Part shown: piece after piece, positions 10,059 to 20,182 of the stretch
Layout of the letters: the number at the start of each line of letters is the position of its first letter
Numbering within the stretch: the stretch's first letter is position 1
NCBI GenBank assembly: GCA_020186115.1
Contig: WSYJ01000152.1
Span: forward strand, 62,001 to 126,000
DNA length: 64,000 nt
Source of the DNA: Histomonas meleagridis
Taxonomy: Eukaryota > Parabasalia > Tritrichomonadida > Dientamoebidae
Reading direction: 5' to 3'
Notes under the pieces: model-generated
The model's input: only the letters and a program-made list of their open reading frames with translations
The model's database searches: none
What the model was told of the DNA's origin: nothing
Made by a program: the position numbers and the translations under genes

Positions 10059-13000
10059 ATGGGATCAAACCAAAGTGGCACTAAAAAGAAATACGCACAA
10101 AACCTTCAAATATTACAACACATTAAAAAGGTTATTTTTGATTTGAATGAAGATAACATTAATGAAACAGTTGAATTGTCTTTAAAATATTTTAATGAAG
10201 AATTTTCACATTCATCTAATTTTATTATTTGTAGTATTTTATATATGCATTTTAAGACAAAATGTTTACATCATAAAATATATATTAAATATTTACAAGA
10301 ACTTGAAAAGAAAGAAAATGAAATTTTTAAAAAGAACAACAACGTAATAAAAATGTTTATAAAATATTTATTATATAAAAAAACGCAAGAATCATATTAT
10401 CTTATAGAAAAAATGATCGAAAATAACTTTTTTGATTTCAGTATTTGTAAAAACATAAAAACTCCATATTTTATTCACCGTATGTCAGATTGTGAAATAA
10501 ATAGATTAACTAACAAATACTTCGATTCCTCTATAAATGATAATTTAATATTAATGTGGAACAGTATCATTAAAAAATATATCGAATTATCAGAGAATGA
10601 TTGGGAACTTCATAAGAAATTAATAGAAGAAGGACATAATCCAAATGAAATTGCAAATATAATTCGAAATGATGAAATAGAAAAACTTCAAGAAATATCA
10701 TCAGAAACAAACTTCGATTTTAATCAAACAATTGAACCATCATTATATGAAAGATGTTCATTTATCAATCAAAAAGATGTTTCATTAATTGATTATGCAG
10801 CATTTTTTACTTCTGTTAAATGTTTCAAATATTTACTCATGAATGATTCTAATATAGAAAATACAGGCAAATATGCAGTTGCAGGTGGAAACGAAGAAAT
10901 CATTCATTTATGTGAACAAAATCAATCAACATTTGAAAATGCATATGAAGCAGCAATTGAATTTCATCGAAATGATCTTTTCCGATATCTTTATGAAAAT
11001 AATATTGGAAAAATTGATAACTTTGAAGAATTAGGAAAGAAATGTGTTTTATTTCATAATTATGAACTTCTTTCCTTTTTTGTAGAAGAAGGTATGAAAA
11101 TCAGCGATTCACTTGTCATTCAATCAATAGAAAGTGGTGATTTATTCCTTTTTCAATATTTTTTAACAAAAAATCGAATAAAAATAAATTTAAATTCTAT
11201 AAAAACGTTTTCAGGTAACAAAGAAATATTGGATTACATTAAAAAAAATGGATATATTGATTCAATTCATGAAAAGGTTTAATATTTTTAAATAATATTT
11301 ATTAAAATAATTAAAAGATCCTAAAAAATATTTGATGTTTTATCAAAATTTTTAAAGTTCTTTTAAATGCATCCAAAAAAGGCTTTATTGAAATAGTTGA
11401 ATTTCTTCTTGAGCAAAAAGGAATTAATATTAATTCCAAAGATATTTATTTGTTTTATTTAAAATTCATTTTAATGATTTGATATTTAAAAATAATATTT
11501 GGTAATTATTTAAAATACTTGATACATCACTTATATTGGCATCTAAAAAATTTCATATAGATATTGTTAAATTACTTCTTGAACAAGAAGGAATTGATAT
11601 TAATGCTAAAGATATTTATTTGTTTTATTTAAAATTTATTTTAATAATCTGATATTTCAAAATAATATATGGAAATTATTTAAATTATTTCAAACAGCAC
11701 TTATTATTGCATATGAAGAAGGTAATACAGAAATAGTTAAATTACTTCTTGAACAAAAAGGAATTGATATCAATGTGAAAAATATTTATTTGTTTTATTT
11801 AAAATTTATTTTAATAATTTAAAATTTCAAAATAATATTTGGAAAATGTTTAAAATATTTACTACAGCTCTTATATTTGCATCTGAAGAAGGTAATACAG
11901 ATATAGTTAAATTACTTCTTGAACAAAAAGGAATTGTTATTAATGCTAAAGATATTTATTTATTCTATTTAAAATTTATTTTTATAATTTTTTCTTATTT
12001 CAAAATAATATTCGGTAATTATTTAAATTATTTAAAACAGCACTTATGTATGCATCTTCAAAAAGTAATACAGAAATAGTTAAATTACTTCTTGAACAAA
12101 AAGGAATTGATATTAATGCTAAAGATATTTATTTGTTTTATTTAATATTAATTTTAATAATTTTATATTTCAAAATAATATTTAACAATTATCAAATTTT
12201 TTTAATACAGCACTTATTTGTGCATCTATAAATGGTAATATAGGAATAGTTAAATTACTTCTTGAACAAAAAGGAATTGATATCAATGCTAAAAATATAT
12301 ATATTTCTTATTTTCAATTTATTTTACTAATTTGAGATTTCAAAATAATATTCGGAAATTGTTTAAATTATTTAAAACAGCACTTATGTATGCATCTTCA
12401 AAAAGTAATACAGAAATAGTTAAAATACTTCTTGAACAAGAAGGAATTGATATTAATGCAAAGGATATTTATTCATTTTATTCAATATTTTTTTTCATAA
12501 ATTAATATATCAAAATAATATTTAACAATTATCAAATTTTTTTAATACAGCACTTATTTGTGCATCTATAAATGGTAATATAGGAATAGTTAAATTACTT
12601 CTTGAACAAAAAGGAATTGATATCAATGCTAAAAATATATATATTTCTTATTTTCAATTTATTTTACTAATTTGATATTTTTAAATAATATTTAAAAATA
12701 ATTTTTATTTTTTAATACAGCACTTATAATTGCATCTAAAAATGGTAATATAGGAATAGTTAAATTACTTCTTGAACAAAAAGGAATTGATATCAATAAT
12801 AAAGATATTTATTTTTTTTGTTTTATAATTGTTTTAATATTTTAAAATATTAAAATAATATTTGGAAATTTTTCAAATTATTTTGGACAGCATTTATGTT
12901 GGCATCTGAAAAAGGCTGTACAGAAATCATTAAGTTACTTCTTAAACAAAAAGGAATTGATATTAATGATAAAAATATTTATAAGTTTTATATAATATTT

Positions 13001-13650
13001 ATTTTAATAATTTATAATTTCAAAATAATATATGGAAATTATTAAAATTATTTGATACAATACTTAATATTGCATCTAGAAATGGTCATACTGAAATAGT
13101 TAAATTACTTCTTGAACAAAAAGGAATTGATATTAATAATAAAGATATTTATATGTTTTATTTAATATTTTTTAAATATATTCGGAAATTCAAATTAATA
13201 TTTGATAATCATTTTAAATATTTAATACAGCACTGATTGAAGCATCGTGGAATTGTCAAACAGATGTAATTAAATTACTTCTTGAACAAGAAGGAATTGA
13301 TATCAATGCTAAAAATATTTATTTTTCTTATATAAAATTTATTTTAATAATTTTTAATTTCAAAATAATATTTGGAAATTATTTAAATTATATAAAACAG
13401 CACTTATTAATGCATCTGAAAAAGGCTGTACAGAAATAGTTAAATTACTTCTTGCACAAAAAGGAATTGATATCAATGTGAAAAATATTTATTTGTTTTA
13501 TATAAAATTTATTTTAATAATTTAATATTTCAAAATAATATTTGGAAATTATTCAAAACATTTAAGACAGCACTTATGAGAGCATCTGAAAATGGTTATA
13601 CAGAAATTGTTAATTTACTTCTTAAACATGAAGAAAATAATATTAATTAA
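10059..13650 (+). CDS. DUF3447/ankyrin-repeat protein, gene 2, coding units interrupted by 14 short inserts
   Basis: The continuous first exon (10059 to about 11277) encodes some 405 residues of the DUF3447-type N-terminus, close to gene 1 in start (MGSNQ versus MGTNQ) and in the order of helices. Fourteen further ankyrin units follow, ending in a TAA at 13648-13650. The units are about 102 nt. They are separated by inserts of 68 nt, with a single one of 71 nt, so the genomic period is 170 nt and the frame shifts at each insert. Skipping the inserts gives one ankyrin protein of about 860 residues. Exons and inserts are nearly identical to each other and to gene 1, so the array is young or homogenised. 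The binding partner is unknown. Confidence 0.75.
11278..13650 (+). repeat. 170-nt tandem array of ankyrin unit plus 68-nt insert
   Basis: The Val codon of the IVKLLLEQ motif (or its equivalent) recurs at 11229, 11396, 11566, 11736, 11906, 12079, 12249, 12419, 12589, 12759, 12929, 13099, 13269, 13439 and 13609. This gives twelve intervals of exactly 170 nt, one of 173, and a first one of 167 caused by one missing codon. A representative insert is 13496-13563. It starts TTTTATAT, contains ATTTGG and ends ACATTT just before the AAG-ACA-GCA codons of the next unit. Confidence 0.9.
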
Positions 13651-13877
13651 TTTCGAAGTTTATTGTTTCTTCTCTATGTATATAATTAATATATTATATA
13701 GCCAATGAAGTATTTTATTTAATAATACATCAATGCTCTGAATAAAATCATTTGATAACATTTCTTTTTTGTATAAATGAAGATGATTAATTTACATAAA
13801 GAATTTTTATTAGTCAATCCAAACATAAATTTATAAAAATCGTATATAACAAATTTATTCATGCATATATTATATAA

Positions 13878-16196
13878 TTAATTCGAAGAAGATTTATCAT
13901 TCTTTTTCCTAATTACAAAAACATAAATCAAAACACAAGCAATAGCGATTGCAGCAACAACTGCGATTACAATTCCCGCAATTTCACCATCACTTAAACC
14001 TTTTTTATCAATTGATGGCTGATTTTCCATATTAAAATCAAGTTCAACACATGCAGCTCTATATGCGTCATCATCTTCAACATCATTTAGACGAAGTGTA
14101 ATATTATTATTCAATATATTCACCTCCAAATTATTTGCTGTAAATAATAACTTCGCTTCACTTAAAGGAACTTTATCATTTACATTAATTTCCATTTTTC
14201 CTTTTCCTGCTATCAATGCCCAAATAAAACATTTCTCATTTTCCTTATTACAAAACATACTGACAGTTGATAATTTGGAGATTTCGAAAGGTACAGTTTC
14301 GACAACAAAATTAAGTCTTCCAAGTCGATTAGCTCTATAATATGTATGATCTAAAGTATAATTTAAAACAGTTCCCCATCTTTTATAATCATCTCTTTTA
14401 GCTTCAAGATCAGTTTCACTTTCCCAAAAATGTTTTTCTCCAGGAATATCAGTAAAATATGAAGGGAATATTCCAAGTGAAGCACAAATAGAAAAATATT
14501 TTTCTGTTCTCGTATATGCACGTGAATTATCTGTATTTTCAAGTACACTTAAGGCACGTGAACCCATACAATATCTTAAAGTGAAGAAATTATGTGCTTG
14601 ATGATCACCCCAATTTTCAAACACATCTGTTTCGAATCCTCCCATTTGTATATATTTTATATATTGAGGATATAATGTATTAGTATTTGACATGAAATAA
14701 TTTTTACCATAAGTTGATAAGTTTTGATCAGCTTTTGTTAATGCCCAAAATAAACCAACTATTGAAGGTAAATATTTATTTTTCTTTTTATCATTTAATA
14801 AAAAAGGTACATATAAAAAAGGATCTTCATTTTCAACTTGATATGAATCATAATCAATATTAAATGAATCTAATCCAAGTCCATTAATTGTATCATCTTT
14901 AATAATAGTATCTAAAACTTGATCGAAATAATAATGATATGTAAATTCTTCCATACGTAAATTCCCAAATATTCCATCATTCCAAGTTTCCTTTTCATTT
15001 CTTAATGAAACAAATGATCCATTTGAATATCGTGGAGTATAATGAAGTGCTAAATAACATTTTTCACGTCCTTCATTCGTTTCATCATTCAAACATTCTT
15101 CTAATTTTTGCTTAGTAATTTCAGGCGTATTTCCTATGCTCATATTAGATATATGATAACATGATGGTTCAACATATCCAAACATTGGATAATTTTTATA
15201 TTTTACATATGTGCCCCAAAAGAATTTAACAAAATAATTCGTGTCAAGATCATCTCGATTATTATCAAAATAAAATGATACCCAACAACCAACACCAAAT
15301 TCTTGATGATGATAAATATGAGGAAACTTATCATGCCATTTCTCTAATGCATCTAAATATGATGTTGTCTCTACTTCAAGCACATAAAAACTGATGGAGA
15401 AATCTCTTCGAGCTGTTAAATTTAGGAAAAAGTTAGCTGTATTATCTATTACAAAATCCCATGGAATGAAGAAATTTGTAAATTCAATATCAACGCCAAC
15501 AATATGCGTCGAGTTTGCAATGATTGGCAGACGTGGAAGTTGAAATTCATATTTTATGGAATTTGGCGGAAGTGGAAATGGATTTTCTAAAAAAAGAGTC
15601 GAAAGTTGATATTCATCTCCTTCTTTAATATTAACAACAACCTTTCCTTCACTTTCTTCGATATAGTCAGCACGTTCATAAATATAACTTCGAAGCATTA
15701 GTTCAGGAAGTGAAAAAATTACTGATTCTGTGCCAAGATTTTGTAAAAATATTGTCAGACGACCAATATTGTAAGGCTTCCCTGGTAACGTAAATTCTTC
15801 TTCATGACCTAAAACTGTTAGTAATGCATATTGAGGATCAGTTGACAAAGGTGACTCGAAATTATAAATGTCAACATAACATAAAACTTCGGATGGATAA
15901 TCATTTTGTGTTGTAGCTGGACAATTATTTACAAAATATTGATAAGAAAGGTTTGGATAATCTTGTAAATTTGTTGTATATCTGATCGATTTGGAAGCTG
16001 ATAATCCAGGAGGTACTCTAACTTGTGTAGCCGAAATTATTTCAACTGTTTCTGTATATTCCCATTCTCCACTTGTAAAATTTGGTATTGGAATTAAGAA
16101 TTCATCTTTGTCAGGATTATTTATTGAGCGCTTAACAGCTTTGTATGTGTTCCTATTTTCGCAAAATATAAAATTAAATAATAAAAACAATTTCAT
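13878..16196 (-). CDS. Large type I membrane protein, possibly glycoside-hydrolase-like
   Basis: 772 residues with a short signal peptide (1-12), a long ectodomain with many N-glycosylation sites, one transmembrane helix (about 738-762, GIVIAVVAAIAIACVLIYVF) and a short basic tail, so it should sit at the cell surface or in lysosome-like compartments. The N-terminal 250 residues look like beta-sandwich. The centre alternates hydrophobic strands with Asp/Glu-containing loops (GLGLDSFN, GGFETDVFENWGDHQ), as in TIM-barrel glycosidases. A beta-rich C-terminal domain follows. The glycosidase reading is inferred from that pattern only; I recognise no catalytic signature with certainty. It lies alone between ankyrin gene 2 and the karyopherin. 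Confidence 0.5.
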   Translation of the reverse strand: MKLFLLFNFIFCENRNTYKAVKRSINNPDKDEFLIPIPNFTSGEWEYTETVEIISATQVRVPPGLSASKSIRYTTNLQDYPNLSYQYFVNNCPATTQNDYPSEVLCYVDIYNFESPLSTDPQYALLTVLGHEEEFTLPGKPYNIGRLTIFLQNLGTESVIFSLPELMLRSYIYERADYIEESEGKVVVNIKEGDEYQLSTLFLENPFPLPPNSIKYEFQLPRLPIIANSTHIVGVDIEFTNFFIPWDFVIDNTANFFLNLTARRDFSISFYVLEVETTSYLDALEKWHDKFPHIYHHQEFGVGCWVSFYFDNNRDDLDTNYFVKFFWGTYVKYKNYPMFGYVEPSCYHISNMSIGNTPEITKQKLEECLNDETNEGREKCYLALHYTPRYSNGSFVSLRNEKETWNDGIFGNLRMEEFTYHYYFDQVLDTIIKDDTINGLGLDSFNIDYDSYQVENEDPFLYVPFLLNDKKKNKYLPSIVGLFWALTKADQNLSTYGKNYFMSNTNTLYPQYIKYIQMGGFETDVFENWGDHQAHNFFTLRYCMGSRALSVLENTDNSRAYTRTEKYFSICASLGIFPSYFTDIPGEKHFWESETDLEAKRDDYKRWGTVLNYTLDHTYYRANRLGRLNFVVETVPFEISKLSTVSMFCNKENEKCFIWALIAGKGKMEINVNDKVPLSEAKLLFTANNLEVNILNNNITLRLNDVEDDDAYRAACVELDFNMENQPSIDKKGLSDGEIAGIVIAVVAAIAIACVLIYVFVIRKKNDKSSSN

Positions 16197-16346
16197 ACCA
16201 AGATAACCTGAAGAACTGGCAGATGACTTTATTTAGAACTTGCACGATTTCTATTGAAAAAATTCAAAGTCATTCAGTCAATTTTTTTTCCACAATAATC
16301 AAACCGTTACCAACAGTTAAAATATTAAAAATAAAATCAGGAGTTT

Positions 16347-18782
16347 TTATTCTTTATTATACAATCGATTTAAGTTATATTGTAATATTTCAGGTATCAC
16401 CGGGAAAAACATTTTCACAAAATTCGAAAAGCTCATATTCTTCAATGGATGATCCAAATAAAATGGGTCACCTATGAAGAAAGAATTAATTGGGTTATCA
16501 TCATTATTTTCTTCTTTCAACAACAAAAACTCATCGAAATTATCTATTTTTATATCATCACCCAAATATGGAGAAATCATTAAATTTAAATATACAATTG
16601 CTATTTCACTTAACATTTTTTCATCATCATCGAAATTAACTTTAATTGAACCCAAAGACATCATTGCAGCTAATAAAATTTTTTGTTCGAAAAAGTTCAT
16701 ATCGCCAATTATATTACTCACATTACCAATATGATTTAAAACGTTATTAAAACCTATTCCTGATTCCTCGATAAGACTTATTGCCTTTTCTTTATTTAAT
16801 AAAATCAATGAAGATATTGTCACGACAAAATTAACTGCATAAGATATCGATTCATAAAATCGGATTCTTGAATAAAGTGAATTTAATAGATTTACAATTC
16901 CTTCATTACAATTAAGTACGAAATGAATTACAACAGTTGTCATATAATTAAACAAGGAACTATCAATACTTACATCACTTAAACATAAAATATACCATTT
17001 TAATAATGGTATTCTTGATTCGATTATATTTCTTGTAAAATAAGCAACAAGATTAAAAACAGATTTTGAAGTTTCTCTAAATAATGGATATACGTTTATT
17101 ATATTATAAAAAGATTTAAATATTTGATTTGTTTCTTCAATTAATATCGGTGGTTCATTACCAATTAGAATACCTTCCAACAAATCAAATCCACTTTCAC
17201 ATAACTCAAGAGAATTTAAAAACATTGAAATAAATGGAAAACAAATTTGTTGTATTATTATAATTGCTTGAGGAATTTTAATAAATAATGTAATTAACTC
17301 AATTATTACAATTCTAATTGAAGGATAACCATAAAATGTTGGAATTATATTTAAGAAAAATTGTATTATTTCAGGATATACATTAATAAATTCTAAAGGA
17401 TTATGAGCTATTAAATGTTCTAAAATATTAATAAAATATTGAAGAGAATCAGTCTCAAACATTGTTATCATGGAGCATAACTTATTAAATGTTGGTAAAA
17501 GATATTTATCATATTTATCAGATTTAGTATCAGTTATAACATCAGCTACAAAAATAGGTAATATGAAATTATCGGAATTTAATGATCCTTCAATTAAATC
17601 AATATCGATTTCTTTATTAAGTATTGATGTGCAAGTCATATATCGACCAATAATTATAGGATCCGGAAAAGTTAATGGAAAATATAAATCATAAATATGA
17701 TCTTTCGGTAATATATTGGATATAATATTAAATGCAACTTCTTGATGTTTCGGTGATAAATTTACAATCGAACAACAAAAGTTTATTGTTTCATCAACTA
17801 AATAATAATTTTTTTGTAAAATTTTTAAACAAATTTTTTGTGGTAAATGATCACTGTCATCATCATCGCAATATTCATCATCAACAAAATTATCATTGAT
17901 AAATAATTCGATATTATTTTTCCATGAAATAATTTGCTGATTTGTTAAAATACAATTTAATACTAATATCCTTGCTAATTCGGAAACATCAAATTCTTTA
18001 AATCCAATATCAAGCAAATGTTCAACACGTAATGCTAATTTACTAATAAAATTAAATAGTAAATCTATTTCTGGAAATGAATCATTTAATAAATGTTCAC
18101 ATGTTTGTGAAAGATAAAAAATACAAATACGATAGCTATCGGCCTTGGAAACAGTTTTGTAACAAAAGCGGAAAAATTTGGTTAAAAATAAAATATTTTC
18201 CGGTGTAACTGGTTGAGTAAAGATATTTTGAAATGGGATGGAATTACTGAATATTTCTACAAGATTTTCTTCAATTTTGGGAAAACAATGATTCATACAA
18301 ATTGCTGCATCAACTTTAATATTATATGGTAATGGTGAGTTGATGATTGATATAAGGTACTGAATCATTGATATCGTGAGAATTCCTTTTTTTTGAGTAT
18401 CATAAAATGATGTGATTATGATTAAAATGGATTGTATATATTCTTGTGGTAGCTGAAATATGTTTTGAATTTCTTCTTCTTTGGTCAGAAATTTCCCAAT
18501 TAATTTGGCACTATAGAATCTAAATTGTTCTAAATTAGATGATAGCATTGGAATTAATCTAGGTATTATATCAGAAAATGGAACAACATCAAATCGGTCA
18601 TAAATAATTAATGTCAATAATTTAAAATTAGGTGGCGTATCTGAATCATATATGAAATCTATTAAAAAGCGACCAAAATTTTCATTTTTTGCATTGCCTT
18701 TAATTACTTCCTCTGATTGACAAATTGCATTCTGGTCTGATAAAGTAAATGCTGTTAATAATTGATGAAAAGCATCTTTCAT
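16347..18782 (-). CDS. Karyopherin-beta family nuclear transport receptor
   Basis: 811 residues from the ATG at 18782; the frame extends upstream but contains no earlier ATG. The N-terminus (LLTAFTLSDQNAICQSEEVI, then a helix of NFGRFLIDFI type) fits the importin-beta N-terminal domain. The rest is a HEAT-like solenoid with long hydrophobic helices. An acidic loop (residues about 300-310, DDEYCDDDDSD) is typical of importin-7/8 and CSE1-like receptors. It would carry cargo through nuclear pores under RanGTP control. The subfamily cannot be told, and it is shorter than the usual 950-1100 residues, so it is either a small divergent member or has lost the C-terminal repeats. The stop overlaps TAAA. 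Confidence 0.6.
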   Translation of the reverse strand: MKDAFHQLLTAFTLSDQNAICQSEEVIKGNAKNENFGRFLIDFIYDSDTPPNFKLLTLIIYDRFDVVPFSDIIPRLIPMLSSNLEQFRFYSAKLIGKFLTKEEEIQNIFQLPQEYIQSILIIITSFYDTQKKGILTISMIQYLISIINSPLPYNIKVDAAICMNHCFPKIEENLVEIFSNSIPFQNIFTQPVTPENILFLTKFFRFCYKTVSKADSYRICIFYLSQTCEHLLNDSFPEIDLLFNFISKLALRVEHLLDIGFKEFDVSELARILVLNCILTNQQIISWKNNIELFINDNFVDDEYCDDDDSDHLPQKICLKILQKNYYLVDETINFCCSIVNLSPKHQEVAFNIISNILPKDHIYDLYFPLTFPDPIIIGRYMTCTSILNKEIDIDLIEGSLNSDNFILPIFVADVITDTKSDKYDKYLLPTFNKLCSMITMFETDSLQYFINILEHLIAHNPLEFINVYPEIIQFFLNIIPTFYGYPSIRIVIIELITLFIKIPQAIIIIQQICFPFISMFLNSLELCESGFDLLEGILIGNEPPILIEETNQIFKSFYNIINVYPLFRETSKSVFNLVAYFTRNIIESRIPLLKWYILCLSDVSIDSSLFNYMTTVVIHFVLNCNEGIVNLLNSLYSRIRFYESISYAVNFVVTISSLILLNKEKAISLIEESGIGFNNVLNHIGNVSNIIGDMNFFEQKILLAAMMSLGSIKVNFDDDEKMLSEIAIVYLNLMISPYLGDDIKIDNFDEFLLLKEENNDDNPINSFFIGDPFYLDHPLKNMSFSNFVKMFFPVIPEILQYNLNRLYNKE

Positions 18783-18966
18783 ATATTCTAAACGTCTTCC
18801 ATTAGCTAAAAAATTTTTTTTGGAAAAGAATTTCTTTCTATAGGTGCACAATGCATTTAGCCAAATGTGTTTGTAACATAACACTGAGAATAGTTAACTA
18901 TTAATATGAAAAAAAAATTTAAGATTTAATTGCATAAATAATCTTAAAAAAAATTACTTTTTCGAA

Positions 18967-19524
18967 TTACTTAATGATTTTACTAAGTTGGTTTTGAAGA
19001 CGATCAAATCCTGAGCTAAGAGCGTCAATCATATCTTTTGCTAATTTCATTGAAACACTTCGCAAAGGAGGAAGTAATTGTTTTCCTTCTGATTCTGGCT
19101 GGATTCTCAAAGTTATTGATGCTATTGGACGTGCGATTCTACCAAGTGATTCTGTAGCAATTTGTGTTTCAATTGTCCAATCATGATAAACAACACGCGA
19201 AAGTGATGGAACATGTTTCTCACAAAAGCTTATGAATTTTTCTTTGTTTTCAAATGCTGTATCAGCAAGAATTTGTTTTGTTTTTCCATCAATTTGAATT
19301 TTGTAATCCTTAAAAATTTCGTCTGAAGTCTGAGGATTGTTATTGATTGTGTAATCTAATGCTGGACAGATTAATTCAATTAATTGGTATGCTTCATATT
19401 GTTTCAAAGAATAAGTTTGAGATAACTTAGCAGGAAGATCTGGCATATCTCCTACACGCCAAGCTAAGGTCTGAAGAAGTAAATCTTTCATTTGCTTTCC
19501 ATCAAGAGATTTGAGCGTTTCCAT
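18967..19524 (-). CDS. COMM-domain protein (COMMD family)
   Basis: 185 residues. An N-terminal helical domain is followed by the COMM domain (about 105-180), recognised from VVYHDWTIETQIATES and the following beta-strands, with a final amphipathic helix (MIDALSSGFDRLQNQLSKI). The strand pattern is closest to what I know of COMMD9-like members. COMMD proteins assemble into the ring of the Commander complex, which recycles endosomal membrane proteins with CCDC22/CCDC93 and retriever. The start lies 69 bp from the divergent RAB5IF-like gene. Confidence 0.75.
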   Translation of the reverse strand: METLKSLDGKQMKDLLLQTLAWRVGDMPDLPAKLSQTYSLKQYEAYQLIELICPALDYTINNNPQTSDEIFKDYKIQIDGKTKQILADTAFENKEKFISFCEKHVPSLSRVVYHDWTIETQIATESLGRIARPIASITLRIQPESEGKQLLPPLRSVSMKLAKDMIDALSSGFDRLQNQLSKIIK

Positions 19525-19563
19525 TAGGTTTCAATAAACCGTTACGATAACAGTTAAAAACGA

Positions 19564-19574
19564 CACTTTTTATT
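19564..19574 (+). promoter_or_regulatory. Initiator-like element of the RAB5IF homologue
   Basis: CACTTTTTATT, 20 nt before the ATG and followed by TTGGCCAG, within the 69-bp divergent promoter shared with the COMMD gene. Confidence 0.4.
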
Positions 19575-19593
19575 TTTTGGCCAGTAGCTATTC

Positions 19594-19962
19594 ATGGGAG
19601 AAAAAGACAACCAAAAACAACCAAAAAAAGAATCACCAATTTCTTTAGTAACTCGCCTCATAACTAAAAAAGGACCATGGGAAAAGAAAAATCTTAGTCT
19701 TGCTATTTATTGGACAAAACTCATATTAAGCATCATTGTTGGTTTGATTGTTGGAATAATTCGTATCCAAGGGGCAATTGGCAATTTGATTTATATTGCT
19801 GTTCCGGTTGTTATGCAATTCTATGTTTCAGGTGCTTTAAATGTTGATGTAGATAGAATTTTTGGAAATGGAAATGGAGTTATATTTGAAGGCATGCTTC
19901 CATGTTACTTTGCATTTGTTTTGACGTGGACAATAACCAATACATTATTTTCTTCACAATAA
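19594..19962 (+). CDS. RAB5IF/OPTI homologue (Rab5-interacting protein family)
   Basis: 122 residues with a charged N-terminus and three membrane segments (about 46-62, 66-84 and 102-120). The motif WEKKNLSLAIYWTKLILSII followed by GLIVGIIRIQGAIG matches the WEDKDEFLDVIYW...VxGVxWGxxPLxGxxG pattern of RAB5IF. The segment FEGMLPCYFAFVLTWT corresponds to the family's C-terminal helix. In animals this protein (OPTI) pairs with TMCO1 in the GEL complex of the ER multipass translocon, helping insertion of multi-spanning membrane proteins. EMC6 is a distant relative, but the motif order fits RAB5IF better. The stop is followed by AAAAT, giving TAAA. Confidence 0.7.
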   Translation: MGEKDNQKQPKKESPISLVTRLITKKGPWEKKNLSLAIYWTKLILSIIVGLIVGIIRIQGAIGNLIYIAVPVVMQFYVSGALNVDVDRIFGNGNGVIFEGMLPCYFAFVLTWTITNTLFSSQ

Positions 19963-20182
19963 AAATATTTTTCATCATATTATTTTACTTTAAGAATCAA
20001 TTATTTTAATTTCATGACGTTATTTCTTATTACAAATGCGATAATAAGTTTTACTCTGAAAACAATTTAATGATAGATTCACTAACAATGAAAAAAAGAA
20101 AAATTATAATACATACAAAGTTTTATTATATTCCGCATTATTAAAACAGTTTTATATTATATATTTATTTGTAGGTTATATA

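Noticed and set aside
11278-13650. CRISPR-like or satellite array with a 170-nt period
   Set aside because: The repeated part encodes ankyrin units with codon-wise variation and ends in a proper stop; there is no spacer diversity typical of CRISPR.
11278-13650. Mobile-element origin of inserts with target duplications
   Set aside because: A TTATTTAAAA direct repeat recurs at both insert ends but 60 nt apart, which would not restore the frame. No terminal inverted repeats are visible.
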